NCBI GenBank assembly: GCA_050250815.1 | Contig: JBFWNY010000011.1 | Span: forward strand, 1-64,000 | From: JAEUMD01 sp050250815 | GTDB lineage: Bacteria > Pseudomonadota > Alphaproteobacteria > Rhizobiales > Hyphomicrobiaceae | Length of the DNA stretch: 64,000 bases | Reading direction: 5' to 3' | Part shown: piece after piece, positions 55,334 through 63,330 of the stretch | Position numbering within the stretch: position 1 is the first letter of the stretch | Layout: every line of letters starts with the position of its first letter | Position numbers and translations under genes: made by a program | The notes under the pieces: model-generated | What the model was told of the DNA's origin: nothing | Databases searched by the model: none | The model's input: the letters and a program-made list of their open reading frames with translations, nothing else

Positions 55334-55918
55334 TCAGGCGGCGCCGCGCCGCAGCCACGAGAATAGCACCGGGCGCTTCAGCTCATAGTGCTCGGATGGC
55401 GCGTCGAGGCGACGGGCATCGGACCAGGCCTTGCACGAGCGGGTGCGCACGAAGCCCATCTTCTCGATGACGCGCGCCGAAGCCGGATTGTCCGCGAAAT
55501 GGCAGCAGACGAGCGTGCCGATCCTGCGATCACGGAAGGCGAGATCGATGAGCGCGCGTGCCGCTTCCGTGGCGAAGCCGCGGCCCCAGAACGGCTTGCC
55601 GATCCAGTAGCCGATCTCCGCCGACGTGCCGTCGTCCGATGGAACGTAGCCGGTCGCGCCGACGAGTTGCCCGGCATGCTCGACCACGAGCACCACCTCG
55701 CCGGGCGCCAGACCTGCCAGCCAGCGGCGGGCGTCCTCGACCGTGTAGGGATAGGGGATGCGCGCCGTCATCGACGCCACCTCCCAATCGCCGGCCAACC
55801 GCGCGATCTCCGGCACGTCCCGCGCTTCGGGTGAGCGCAGCAGCAGGCGCTGGGTTCGCACCGGAGTGCGAACGCCACTACGCGACAGCAAGCGCGAGAT
55901 CAGCCGCGAACTGTTCAT
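55334..55918 (-). CDS. GNAT N-acetyltransferase (RimJ/RimL type), paralogue
   Basis: A 194-aa acetyltransferase. RTQRLLLRSPEARDVPEIAR, then IGYWIGKPFWGRGFATEAAR and NPASARVIEKMGFVRTRSC give the GNAT motifs A and B. Similar in layout to the adjacent downstream gene, 26 bp away. ATG 55918 was chosen (GGAG ten bases upstream). It lies just beyond the rpmA terminator, so it probably has its own promoter. Confidence 0.9.
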   Translation of the reverse strand: MNSSRLISRLLSRSGVRTPVRTQRLLLRSPEARDVPEIARLAGDWEVASMTARIPYPYTVEDARRWLAGLAPGEVVLVVEHAGQLVGATGYVPSDDGTSAEIGYWIGKPFWGRGFATEAARALIDLAFRDRRIGTLVCCHFADNPASARVIEKMGFVRTRSCKAWSDARRLDAPSEHYELKRPVLFSWLRRGAA

Positions 55919-55938
55919 GAGCGGCAGGCTCCACACAC

Positions 55939-55966
55939 AAAAAGGGGAGACGTCGCGCGCCTCCCC
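55939..55966 (-). terminator. Intrinsic terminator after rpmA
   Basis: Stem GGGGAG (55944-55949) with CTCCCC (55961-55966), loop of 11 nt partly paired. On the minus strand it is followed by TTTTTGTGTG. It lies 30 bp past the rpmA stop and just inside the 5' side of the next gene's leader. Confidence 0.7.
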
Positions 55967-55996
55967 CTCGTTCCCTACGGCCGCAAGGACCGGCCG

Positions 55997-56269
55997 TTAC
56001 TCGGCAGCGTCCGCGCGGTCGGGGCGAACCGACACGTACGTGCGTCCGTTGCTCTTGGTCTTGAACTCGACCGCGCCCTCGGTCTTGGCGAAGAGGGTGT
56101 GGTCGGTGCCGATGCCGACGTTGTCACCGGGATGCAGCTTCGTGCCGCGCTGGCGGACGAGGATGTTGCCGGGGATGACGTGCTCGCCACCATAGCGCTT
56201 GACGCCCAGCATTTTGGGCTTGCTGTCGCGGCCGTTCTTGGACGAGCCGCCGGCTTTTTTCTGTGCCAT
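55997..56269 (-). CDS. rpmA: 50S ribosomal protein L27
   Basis: A 90-aa ribosomal protein near the peptidyl-transferase centre. MAQKKAGGSSKNGRDSKPKM, then GGEHVIPGNILVRQRGTKLH and GRTYVSVRP are canonical. The N-terminus is not the Firmicute type that is cleaved by Prp. Pairs with rplU 38 bp upstream, and a terminator follows. Confidence 0.98.
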   Translation of the reverse strand: MAQKKAGGSSKNGRDSKPKMLGVKRYGGEHVIPGNILVRQRGTKLHPGDNVGIGTDHTLFAKTEGAVEFKTKSNGRTYVSVRPDRADAAE

Positions 56270-56307
56270 CGATCAGATCCTTAGCTTTCAGCGTTCTGCC
56301 GGGCGCG

Positions 56308-56622
56308 TCAGGCGCCGATGATGGAGGTGATGCGGACCTTGGTTAGATCCTGGCGGTGGCCGCGCTTGCGGCGCGAGTTCTTGCGGCGGCGCTTCTTGAA
56401 GGCGACGACCTTGGGGCCGCGGGTCTGCTCGACGAGCTCCGCCACGACCTTCGCGCCCGACACGAGCGGCGCGCCGACCTTCACGCCGGCGCCATCGCCG
56501 ACCATCAGAACTTCGGTGAATTCGAGATTGGCGCCGGCGTCACCCGCCAGGCGCTCGATCGTAATGACATCGTCCTTGGCGACACGGTACTGCTTGCCGC
56601 CTGTCTTGATGACAGCGTACAT
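56308..56622 (-). CDS. rplU: 50S ribosomal protein L21
   Basis: A 104-aa 50S protein binding 23S rRNA. MYAVIKTGGKQYRVAKDDVI, then VVAFKKRRRKNSRRKRGHRQ and LTKVRITSI are diagnostic. First gene of the rplU-rpmA pair. An autogenous leader was not evident. Divergent from the amidase gene over about 270 bp. Confidence 0.98.
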   Translation of the reverse strand: MYAVIKTGGKQYRVAKDDVITIERLAGDAGANLEFTEVLMVGDGAGVKVGAPLVSGAKVVAELVEQTRGPKVVAFKKRRRKNSRRKRGHRQDLTKVRITSIIGA

Positions 56623-56893
56623 GGCTCGAGGGCCCTTTCTGTTGACCGCGCCCTGTGGCGCCCGGCGGCCCGGCCCTGGCGGGCTCAGGTTGTCGCTGGG
56701 ACTTGAAGACCAAGCACGATCTCAAGGATCGGGGTCGGGCCTCGGGCAGCGCATTTAGCGCGCTCGGCAGGCCGCCGAACGCGTTGGCCAGGGTTATGTT
56801 CGCACAGGGCCGCAATGTCAATCGCGTGATACACCTGTGCGACAGCGGAACGGCCGACTTGGCGGTTCCGACCTTCCAGGAGGCAAAGGGCCC

Positions 56894-57913
56894 ATGCAAG
56901 ACGCGGCGCCCCGATCGGGCCCGGCCATCGACGACAGCCTGCCGGCGATCCCGCTGATCGACGTCGGCCCGGATTTCGCCGTCGAAACGCTGGAGAGGGA
57001 CCGCGAGCGGGCCCAAAGGCTGCTCGACTCGGCGACCCAGCACGCGCCGACCCGGGCGCTCTCCGCGCTCGACACCGTATCGCGCAGATGGCTCGCCCGG
57101 TGGAATAACGCCCACCTCGACGAGATCGACCGCGTGGCCGGACTGCTGCAGCGGCCAGGCGCCTACTTCCTGTCGGTCAACTACGAATGGGGTTGCACCT
57201 GCCGCGTGGGCCCGTCGCCCGACGGCACGAGCGCGCGCCTGGTCCGCGTGCTCGATTGGCGGACGGAGGGCCTCGGACGGCATCTGATGGCGGCGCGGGT
57301 CGCCGGCAAGTCCGGTGCGTTCGTCACGCTCACGTGGCCGGGTTACACCGGCGTACTGCAGGCGGTGGCCCGCGGCCGGTTCGCGGCGGCCCTCAATCAG
57401 GCCCCCATGCGCAAGGCACTTGGCTACTACTACCTGGACTGGGCAGCAAACCGCCGCCGCATCTGGGCCATGCCGCACGATACGCCTTCGCACGTGCTTC
57501 GCCACGCCTTCGAGGCCGCATCAAGCTACGCCGAGGCCAAGCGCATCCTGACCGAAACGCCCGTCAGCTCGCCTGCGATCTACTCGCTCGCCGGTCTTGC
57601 GCCAGGCGACACCTGCACCATCGAGCGCCGCGAAACGGAAGCCCGCGTCCACGAGGGCGCTCAGGTCGCCGCCAACCACTGGCAGGCGTTCGGCTGGCAC
57701 GGCCATCCGCGCGGCATCGACAGCGCCGGACGCGCCTGCCGAATGGCGGGCGTATCCAATGATTTCGACACCACCTTCGGCTGGCTGGCGCCGCCCATCC
57801 TCAACGACCTCACGCGGATCGTCATGATCGCGGACGCGAGTAGCGGGCGCTTCATCGCACGCGGACACGAATCCTCGGGTCCCGCAACGCAGGTGCTGGA
57901 GGCCGTCGCTTGA
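56894..57913 (+). CDS. Ntn-hydrolase: acid-ceramidase/NAAA-like linear amidase
   Basis: A 339-aa protein with the acid ceramidase/N-acylethanolamine amidase pattern. An N-terminal helical alpha-like part (residues 1-100) ends at EWG|CTC, where Cys101 would be the Ntn nucleophile freed by autocleavage. Next come VRVLDWRTEGLG (the RNLDW-type motif) and KSGAFVTLTWPGYTGVLQAV. C-terminal Arg/Asn residues (SNDFDTTFGW) may complete the site. No signal peptide, so it would act in the cytoplasm, unlike lysosomal homologues. AGGAGG lies ten bases before ATG 56894. Divergent from rplU. Substrate could be an N-acyl amino acid or lipid; unknown. Confidence 0.78.
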   Translation: MQDAAPRSGPAIDDSLPAIPLIDVGPDFAVETLERDRERAQRLLDSATQHAPTRALSALDTVSRRWLARWNNAHLDEIDRVAGLLQRPGAYFLSVNYEWGCTCRVGPSPDGTSARLVRVLDWRTEGLGRHLMAARVAGKSGAFVTLTWPGYTGVLQAVARGRFAAALNQAPMRKALGYYYLDWAANRRRIWAMPHDTPSHVLRHAFEAASSYAEAKRILTETPVSSPAIYSLAGLAPGDTCTIERRETEARVHEGAQVAANHWQAFGWHGHPRGIDSAGRACRMAGVSNDFDTTFGWLAPPILNDLTRIVMIADASSGRFIARGHESSGPATQVLEAVA

Positions 57914-58214
57914 TTGAAATGCGAAAGGCTTCATGCGTCGGAGCGTCGCGCCTCAATCCCGATGAGCAACGTGAACTGCATCCGCATGGCGCATCGATGC
58001 GCCCAAGCCGGTGATTTCTCGGCGATAGTACTCGTTCCTCCACGTTCCCGAGAGCAGAATAGAATGATTTTAAAGTGTTTTCGGGCTGCTCTGCCGAGTT
58101 GACATGCCGCCGTGGTCCGATGTTGATGGCGGTGCGGTTCCAATCGGACACCGTGCCGGCGCAGCGTCGGCCTGATCCTAGTCGAGGCCTTGAACCTCGG
58201 TTGTGGAGGACACG
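57914..58214. other. Intergenic region before the iron-binding protein gene
   Basis: About 300 bp with no gene. An AT-rich segment near 58055-58085 (AGAATAGAATGATTTTAAAG) and TTGACA near 58100 may form the promoter of the downstream gene. I looked for ICE/RirA/Irr-type motifs and found only loose matches. Confidence 0.4.
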
Positions 58215-59345
58215 ATGACAGACTTCCGCGCGTGCGGGCGCCGCACGCCTGCCGTTCTACGTTCCACCCTCACAGCAGCGTTCACGGTCGCCGCTCTCGC
58301 CGCGGCCCAGCATGGCGCGCTCGCATCCAATCCCGTCGAGAAGTCGAAGGCCGCCGCAGAGCCGGCGCTGGATCGTTCCGCGGGGGGCGAGGTCAACATC
58401 TATTCGTACCGCGAACCGGGTCTCATCAAGCCGCTGCTCGATGCCTTCACCGCCAAGACCGGCATCAGGACCAACGTGATCTTCGCCAAGGACGGCCTCA
58501 CCGAGCGTGTAAAGGCGGAGGGGCCCAACAGTCCCGCTGACGTGCTGCTGACCGTCGACATCGGCCGCCTCACCGAAGCCAAGGAGCAGGGCATCACCCA
58601 GAAGATTTCCTCTGGGGAAGTGGACGAGGAGATCCCGGCGGCCTACCGCGACGCTGAAGGCCAGTGGGTCGGGCTGTCGCAGCGCGCACGTGTGGTGTTC
58701 GCATCGCGAGAGCGCGTGAAGGACGACACCATCACATATGCCGACCTCGCCGATCCCAAGTGGAAGGGCAGGATCTGCTCGCGCTCGGGCCAGCACACCT
58801 ACAACATCGGCCTGCTCGCTTCGATCATCGCGCACGACGGACCGGAGAAGGCAGAGAAGTGGGCCGCGGGAGTCCGCGACAACCTCGCCCGCAAGCCGGC
58901 GGGCGGCGACCGTGATCAGGTGAAATCGATCTACGCGGGCGAATGCGACATCGCAATCGGCAACACCTATTACATGGCCGCCATGGAGACGAGCGACAAG
59001 CCCGAGCAGCAGGAGTGGGCCAAATCCGTCAAGCTGCTGTTCCCCGACGCTGCCGGCCGCGGGACGCACGTCAACATCTCCGGCGTAATCCTTGCCAAGA
59101 ACGCGCCGCACAAGGATGCGGCGCTGAAGCTGATCGATTTCCTCGCCTCGCACGAGGGCCAGCAGATCTATGCCGAGCAGGTCAACGAATATCCGCTCGA
59201 CCCGGATGTTCCCGTTTCCGACCGCGTCAAGGCGTGGGGCACGCTCAAGCCCGACACTCTGCCGCTGACCGAGGTCGCCAAGTACCGGAAGAAGGCATCG
59301 GAGATCATGGACAAGGTCGGCTTCGATCAGGGCCCTGGCGCCTGA
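58215..59345 (+). CDS. Ferric-iron ABC transporter substrate-binding protein (FbpA/FutA-like)
   Basis: Periplasmic receptor for Fe(III). The 376-aa protein has a signal peptide (TLTAAFTVAALAAAQHGALA), then VNIYSYREPGLIKPLLDAFT, a hallmark of FutA/FbpA, and the metal-binding tyrosine pair in IGNTYYMAAM. The Asp/Gly motifs SPADVLLTVDIG and NISGVILAKNAPH are present. GGAGG five bases before ATG 58215 fixes the start; GTG 58203 is upstream in frame. No permease or ATPase gene is adjacent, so the receptor is an orphan. An intrinsic terminator follows. Confidence 0.93.
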   Translation: MTDFRACGRRTPAVLRSTLTAAFTVAALAAAQHGALASNPVEKSKAAAEPALDRSAGGEVNIYSYREPGLIKPLLDAFTAKTGIRTNVIFAKDGLTERVKAEGPNSPADVLLTVDIGRLTEAKEQGITQKISSGEVDEEIPAAYRDAEGQWVGLSQRARVVFASRERVKDDTITYADLADPKWKGRICSRSGQHTYNIGLLASIIAHDGPEKAEKWAAGVRDNLARKPAGGDRDQVKSIYAGECDIAIGNTYYMAAMETSDKPEQQEWAKSVKLLFPDAAGRGTHVNISGVILAKNAPHKDAALKLIDFLASHEGQQIYAEQVNEYPLDPDVPVSDRVKAWGTLKPDTLPLTEVAKYRKKASEIMDKVGFDQGPGA

Positions 59346-59376
59346 GCGCCGTCCCTGAGAGAAGCAAATGTAAAGC

Positions 59377-59406
59377 ACGGGCTCGGCGTTCTGCCGGGCC
59401 CGTTTT
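59377..59406 (+). terminator. Intrinsic terminator after the iron-binding protein gene
   Basis: Stem ACGGGCTCGGC (59377-59387) pairs with GCCGGGCCCGT (59393-59403), one G-T wobble, 5-nt loop, then TTTTC on the plus strand. 31 bp past the stop codon. Confidence 0.85.
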
Positions 59407-59474
59407 CGTTGCCCGCGGCCCTGCTATAAGGTCCGCCATACGGTGGACAGCAGAAGCCAGAGGGAGTGGGCACG

Positions 59475-60323
59475 ATGAAACTCGTCAGGTTTGGAGATCC
59501 CGGCAAGGAAAAGCCCGGCCTGATCGACGCGACGGGCCGCATTCGCGACCTCTCGGCCCATGTTCCGGACATCGACGGGCGCGCGCTTGGCCGCGACACG
59601 CTCGCGCGTCTTGCAGCACTCGACACCAGCGCGCTGCCACTCATCCCCGAAGGCGTTCGTTTGGGAGCCCCTGTCGGCGACGTGCGCAACTTCATCGGCA
59701 TTGGCCTCAACTACGCCGATCATGCTGCCGAGGCAGGCCTGCGAATTCCGCGCGAACCGGTCATCTTCAACAAGATCGGCAACTGTATCGTCGGACCCAA
59801 CGACGACATCATGATGCCGCGCGACGCCCAGAAGCTCGACTGGGAGGTGGAGATCGCATTCGTGATCTCGGAGCGTGCGCGCTACGTCGACGAGAAGGAT
59901 GCGGGCCGGCACATTGCCGGATACCTGTGCTGCAACGACGTTTCGGAACGTCATTTCCAGACCGAACGGTCCGGCCAGTGGGTGAAGGGCAAGTGCTGCG
60001 AGACATTTGGGCCGCTGGGACCGTGGCTCGTAACGCCGGACGATGCGGGCGACGTCGACAACCTGGGCCTTTGGCTGGACGTCAACGGCGTGCGCCGCCA
60101 GACCGGCAACACGTCGACCATGATCTTCAAGATCCCATATATCCTGTCCTACGTGAGCCAGTTCATGGTGCTCGAACCCGGCGATGTGATCACGACGGGC
60201 ACGCCGCCCGGCGTGGCGCTCGGCATGAAGGAACCCGAGTGGCTGAAGGCCGGCGATGAAATACGGCTGGGCATCGACGGTCTGGGCGAACAGCGCTCCA
60301 AGGTCGTGCCATTCCGACTTTGA
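59475..60323 (+). CDS. Fumarylacetoacetate hydrolase-family enzyme
   Basis: A 282-aa metal-dependent enzyme of the FAH fold. MKLVRFGDPGKEKPGLID, then GDVRNFIGIGLNYADHA, KLDWEVEIAFVISERARYV (metal-ligand Glu pair) and GDVITTGTPPGVALG are the standard blocks. Members hydrate 2-keto-4-pentenoates, hydrolyse ureidoglycolate or decarboxylate oxaloacetate; the substrate cannot be chosen from sequence. GGGAG lies upstream of ATG 59475. It stands alone between the iron-receptor terminator and the convergent VWA gene. Confidence 0.9.
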   Translation: MKLVRFGDPGKEKPGLIDATGRIRDLSAHVPDIDGRALGRDTLARLAALDTSALPLIPEGVRLGAPVGDVRNFIGIGLNYADHAAEAGLRIPREPVIFNKIGNCIVGPNDDIMMPRDAQKLDWEVEIAFVISERARYVDEKDAGRHIAGYLCCNDVSERHFQTERSGQWVKGKCCETFGPLGPWLVTPDDAGDVDNLGLWLDVNGVRRQTGNTSTMIFKIPYILSYVSQFMVLEPGDVITTGTPPGVALGMKEPEWLKAGDEIRLGIDGLGEQRSKVVPFRL

Positions 60324-60394
60324 GCGACACGCAAGAAGACCAGACTTTCGTCCGGCCTTCCTTACCTTGACCCGCTGCAAGCGAGTGCTGCACC

Positions 60395-61786
60395 TCAGTA
60401 CGTCTGCTGCACCTTCGACTTGTGCTCGATCGCGCGCATCGATTTGCGCGTCTTATCCCAGCGGTCAGCGTCGAGGTTGCTCGCTGCCTTGCGCTGCTCT
60501 TCTTCCAGCGCATTGAGTGCGCCGACACTGGCGGGCGGCGCGGCGCCGACACCAATGCCGTAGCGCTCACGCGCGCTCTTCAGATAAGCGGCGTTGCCTT
60601 CCAGCAGCTTGCGCGCGCCGGTGACATCGCCCTTGTCGCGCAGCTCGACGGCCTGCTCGCTCGTCTCGGTCGCAACCTGCGCGGCCACCTGGCTCATGAC
60701 GGTCTTGTTGACGCTCGCCTCAGCCTCCTGGCGCGAGGCCGTGAAGCGGCCGCGTGCCTTGGCTTCGGTGCTCGAACGGCGACCGCTCTCCAGATCGAGA
60801 TATTCGACCTTCACCGCCGCGATTTCCGCCTCGCCCGGCGTGCGCGTCTCCGGCGCATCGAGCTCCACGACGAAGTAGCGCTCGTTGGCGCCCTGCAGCT
60901 GGTTGAGCTTGAGGCGGATCTGGTTGCCCTCGATACGCGCCTCGCGGCCCAGGACTCGCACCGGCTTGAAGCCGATGCGGCACTCGATGATGATTTCGAT
61001 GTCCTGCGCGGTGATCGACAGCGCATCGCCGAACTCGGAGTTGAAGATGCCGGCGAGATCTTCCGCGTCCTCGACGAAGGCGTGGTTGCCATCGCTGGCG
61101 GCGGCAAGCCGCTGCATCAGATCCTCGTTGTAGTCGAGGCCGAGGCCGATGGTGGTGACAGAGATGCCCTTGGCACCCAGCTCGCGGCCCAGATCAGCCA
61201 ACTGCTTGGGCGAGGACGGGCCGACGTTGGCCAGACCGTCCGACAACAGGATCACACGATTGACGCGCGTCGGCGACAGGAAGCGCTTCACCTGCTCGGC
61301 GCCGCTGACAACGCCGGCGTGAAGCGCCGTGCGGCCGTCAGCCTCCAACTTGTCGATCTTGGCGGCGAGCGCGTGATCGGAGCCCAGAGGGGCGGCCGGC
61401 TGCAGCACGTCAACGCCGTGGTTGTAGGCCACGAGCGAGACGATGTCGTCGGCGCCAAGCCGCTCGAGCGCCAAGCGCGCAGCCTCCTTCGCACCAGCGA
61501 TGCGCGGGCCCTTCATCGAGCCAGAACGGTCGATGACCAGCGCGACGTTGACCGGTGTGCGCCGCTCCTTGCGCGGGGTCGCCGTGCCCTTCAGACTGAG
61601 GCGCAGATAGACCTTGCCGGTGCTGCCTGTCGGGATCGCGGATTGGCCCAGATCGGCCTCGACGGTGATGGGCGCCGCGCTGGCTGCGCCGGGAATGGCA
61701 AGGGTCGACGCTGCTGACAGCGCAGCGGCTATCGCAGTGCGGATAGCGCCGCCGAATGGGGCGCGAGTGGTGCGGTATCCACGCAT
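60395..61786 (-). CDS. Secreted von Willebrand factor type A domain protein
   Basis: A 463-aa exported protein. Signal peptide (AIAAALSAASTLAIPGAASA), a short beta region, then a VWA domain with the MIDAS motif DRSGSMKG (Asp86, Ser88, Ser90), RVNRVILLSDGLANVGPSSP and GLDYNEDLMQRLAAASDGNH. A beta-sandwich and a helical, Ala/Glu-rich C-terminus follow. It resembles the CoxE/YfbK group often found in alphaproteobacterial envelopes. Ligand unknown. GGAG is 10 bases before ATG 61786. Next to the acyltransferase gene with a 119-bp gap. Confidence 0.88.
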   Translation of the reverse strand: MRGYRTTRAPFGGAIRTAIAAALSAASTLAIPGAASAAPITVEADLGQSAIPTGSTGKVYLRLSLKGTATPRKERRTPVNVALVIDRSGSMKGPRIAGAKEAARLALERLGADDIVSLVAYNHGVDVLQPAAPLGSDHALAAKIDKLEADGRTALHAGVVSGAEQVKRFLSPTRVNRVILLSDGLANVGPSSPKQLADLGRELGAKGISVTTIGLGLDYNEDLMQRLAAASDGNHAFVEDAEDLAGIFNSEFGDALSITAQDIEIIIECRIGFKPVRVLGREARIEGNQIRLKLNQLQGANERYFVVELDAPETRTPGEAEIAAVKVEYLDLESGRRSSTEAKARGRFTASRQEAEASVNKTVMSQVAAQVATETSEQAVELRDKGDVTGARKLLEGNAAYLKSARERYGIGVGAAPPASVGALNALEEEQRKAASNLDADRWDKTRKSMRAIEHKSKVQQTY

Positions 61787-61905
61787 GGCAAAAACACTCC
61801 TTTCGCAAATCAGATGGAAAGGTAGGTGCTGCTTCGGGCAGAACGGGGCTCGGCACGTGGCGAAAATGTGGAATGGCGGTGGCCTGTCCGAGCAGACCGC
61901 TCGGC

Positions 61906-62790
61906 TCAAACCCACTTGTCCGCGCGATCGGCATCGGCGCGACGCCGTCGAGGCGGTGCGGGCTTTGCCGTCGGCGTCGTCACGTCCAGCGCGTGACCCT
62001 TCTCCAGCCCGCGCAAGGCTCTCACGACGTTGCCGCGAACCTCGGTCTCACTGTGCTGCGCCAGCGCCTTGCGGTCGGCGAACGCATCCAACGGCACCGG
62101 AGGTCCGACTATGACGCGCACGTCGAGCGGACCTGCATTCAGCAGCTCCATGGCGTGGGACTGCAATTCCATATCGCCGAACCAGCCCACGAGCGGACGC
62201 CGCTGGCGGTCCAGCGGCACGCCGTGCAGCCCCGTGTAGACGATTGCCACGGTCTGCACCACGGCCCCCGGAACAGCCTGGGCGACCGAAGGCGGCGGCT
62301 TCACTGCAGCGAACAGCGAGGTGCGGAACGGAAGCACGCGGTTCCCGTCGCTCGACGTCCCTTCGGCAAACAGCACGATGGCGTCGCCGGTCCCAAGACG
62401 AGAAATGATTTCGTTAGCCGTTTCGCCCACCGACGTCCGCCGCTCCCGATCGACGAATACGGTGCGCTGCAGACGAGCCAACGTGCGCACGCCGGGCCAC
62501 GTGCCGACCTCGCTCTTGGCGACGAATGATACCGGCGCCACCGCCGACAGAACGGTGATGTCGAGCCAAGATGTATGATTGGCCACCAGCAGCACCGGCC
62601 GGTCACGAACGACCTCGCCCTCGATGTGCAGCCGCAATCCGAACAGACGGCAGACCTTGCGGTGGTACCAGTGCGGGAAAAGGCGTGCCGCACGCGGCCA
62701 GCTGCGCAGCAGCAGCGCCTGCACAGGAAGGAGCGGCACCGTCAAAGCTGCGAAGCCTGCAAGAATCGAAGCGGCGCGCATTCGGCTCAC
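61906..62790 (-). CDS. Lysophospholipid acyltransferase (PlsC-like)
   Basis: A 294-aa membrane acyltransferase making phosphatidic acid or a related lipid. One N-terminal hydrophobic helix (ILAGFAALTVPLLPVQALLL), catalytic NHTSWLD (His72, Asp77), then VFVDRERRT and the substrate motif FAEGTSS. A basic, low-complexity tail (PAPPRRRRADADRADK) is unusual. GTG 62790 with GGAG eight bases upstream is likely; ATG 62781 is the alternative. Directly downstream of rimI, as in other Hyphomicrobiales. Confidence 0.92.
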   Translation of the reverse strand: MSRMRAASILAGFAALTVPLLPVQALLLRSWPRAARLFPHWYHRKVCRLFGLRLHIEGEVVRDRPVLLVANHTSWLDITVLSAVAPVSFVAKSEVGTWPGVRTLARLQRTVFVDRERRTSVGETANEIISRLGTGDAIVLFAEGTSSDGNRVLPFRTSLFAAVKPPPSVAQAVPGAVVQTVAIVYTGLHGVPLDRQRRPLVGWFGDMELQSHAMELLNAGPLDVRVIVGPPVPLDAFADRKALAQHSETEVRGNVVRALRGLEKGHALDVTTPTAKPAPPRRRRADADRADKWV

Positions 62791-62823
62791 CCGCCAACTC
62801 CGCTGCTCTCTATGGGCTTCGGA

Positions 62824-63330
62824 TCATGTGTCCAGGCTGAGAGCCAGGACGAGCGCGTCGGCCGGCTTCTGGCCGGGACGCTCGTAATAGCCTTTGCGCA
62901 GGTTGACCGCGGTGAAGCCAAGACCGCGATAGAGCTCGAAGGCCGCGTTGTTGTCGGACGCGACCTCGAGAAACAGCCGGCGCGCCTCGGCACGGGCAAC
63001 GGCGCGTGCGAGACCCTCGACGAGGAGCTTGCCGACACCGCGGCGCTGCCATCGCGGCAGCACACCGAGCGTCAGGATCTCGGCTTCGTCGCCGGCCAGC
63101 CTGCCGACAATGAAGCCCGCCGGCTCCGGCAGCGCTCCGACGCCGTCGCGAACGCGCGCAAGGAATGCGGTCGAACCGGGATGCGACAGCGTGTCGAGCA
63201 AGCCTGCCTCGGTCCAAGCCGGACTGAACAGATGCGCGTGCATTTCGGCGAATTCCCCGGCCCGGTCGGGGCCCGCCCACACGAGGCTCACCAACCTCGG
63301 GTCCAGGCGCTGCTTGTCCGCGATCGTCAT
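62824..63330 (-). CDS. rimI: Ribosomal-protein-alanine N-acetyltransferase RimI
   Basis: GNAT enzyme that acetylates the N-terminal alanine of ribosomal protein S18. The 168-aa protein has GFIVGRLAGDEAEILTLGVL, the acetyl-CoA loop PRWQRRGVGKLLVEGL, FLEVASDNNAAFELYRGLGF and the YYERPG motif, all RimI-like. The ATG overlaps the tsaB stop (ATGA), giving translational coupling. It extends the tsaB-rimI-plsC unit. Confidence 0.93.
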   Translation of the reverse strand: MTIADKQRLDPRLVSLVWAGPDRAGEFAEMHAHLFSPAWTEAGLLDTLSHPGSTAFLARVRDGVGALPEPAGFIVGRLAGDEAEILTLGVLPRWQRRGVGKLLVEGLARAVARAEARRLFLEVASDNNAAFELYRGLGFTAVNLRKGYYERPGQKPADALVLALSLDT

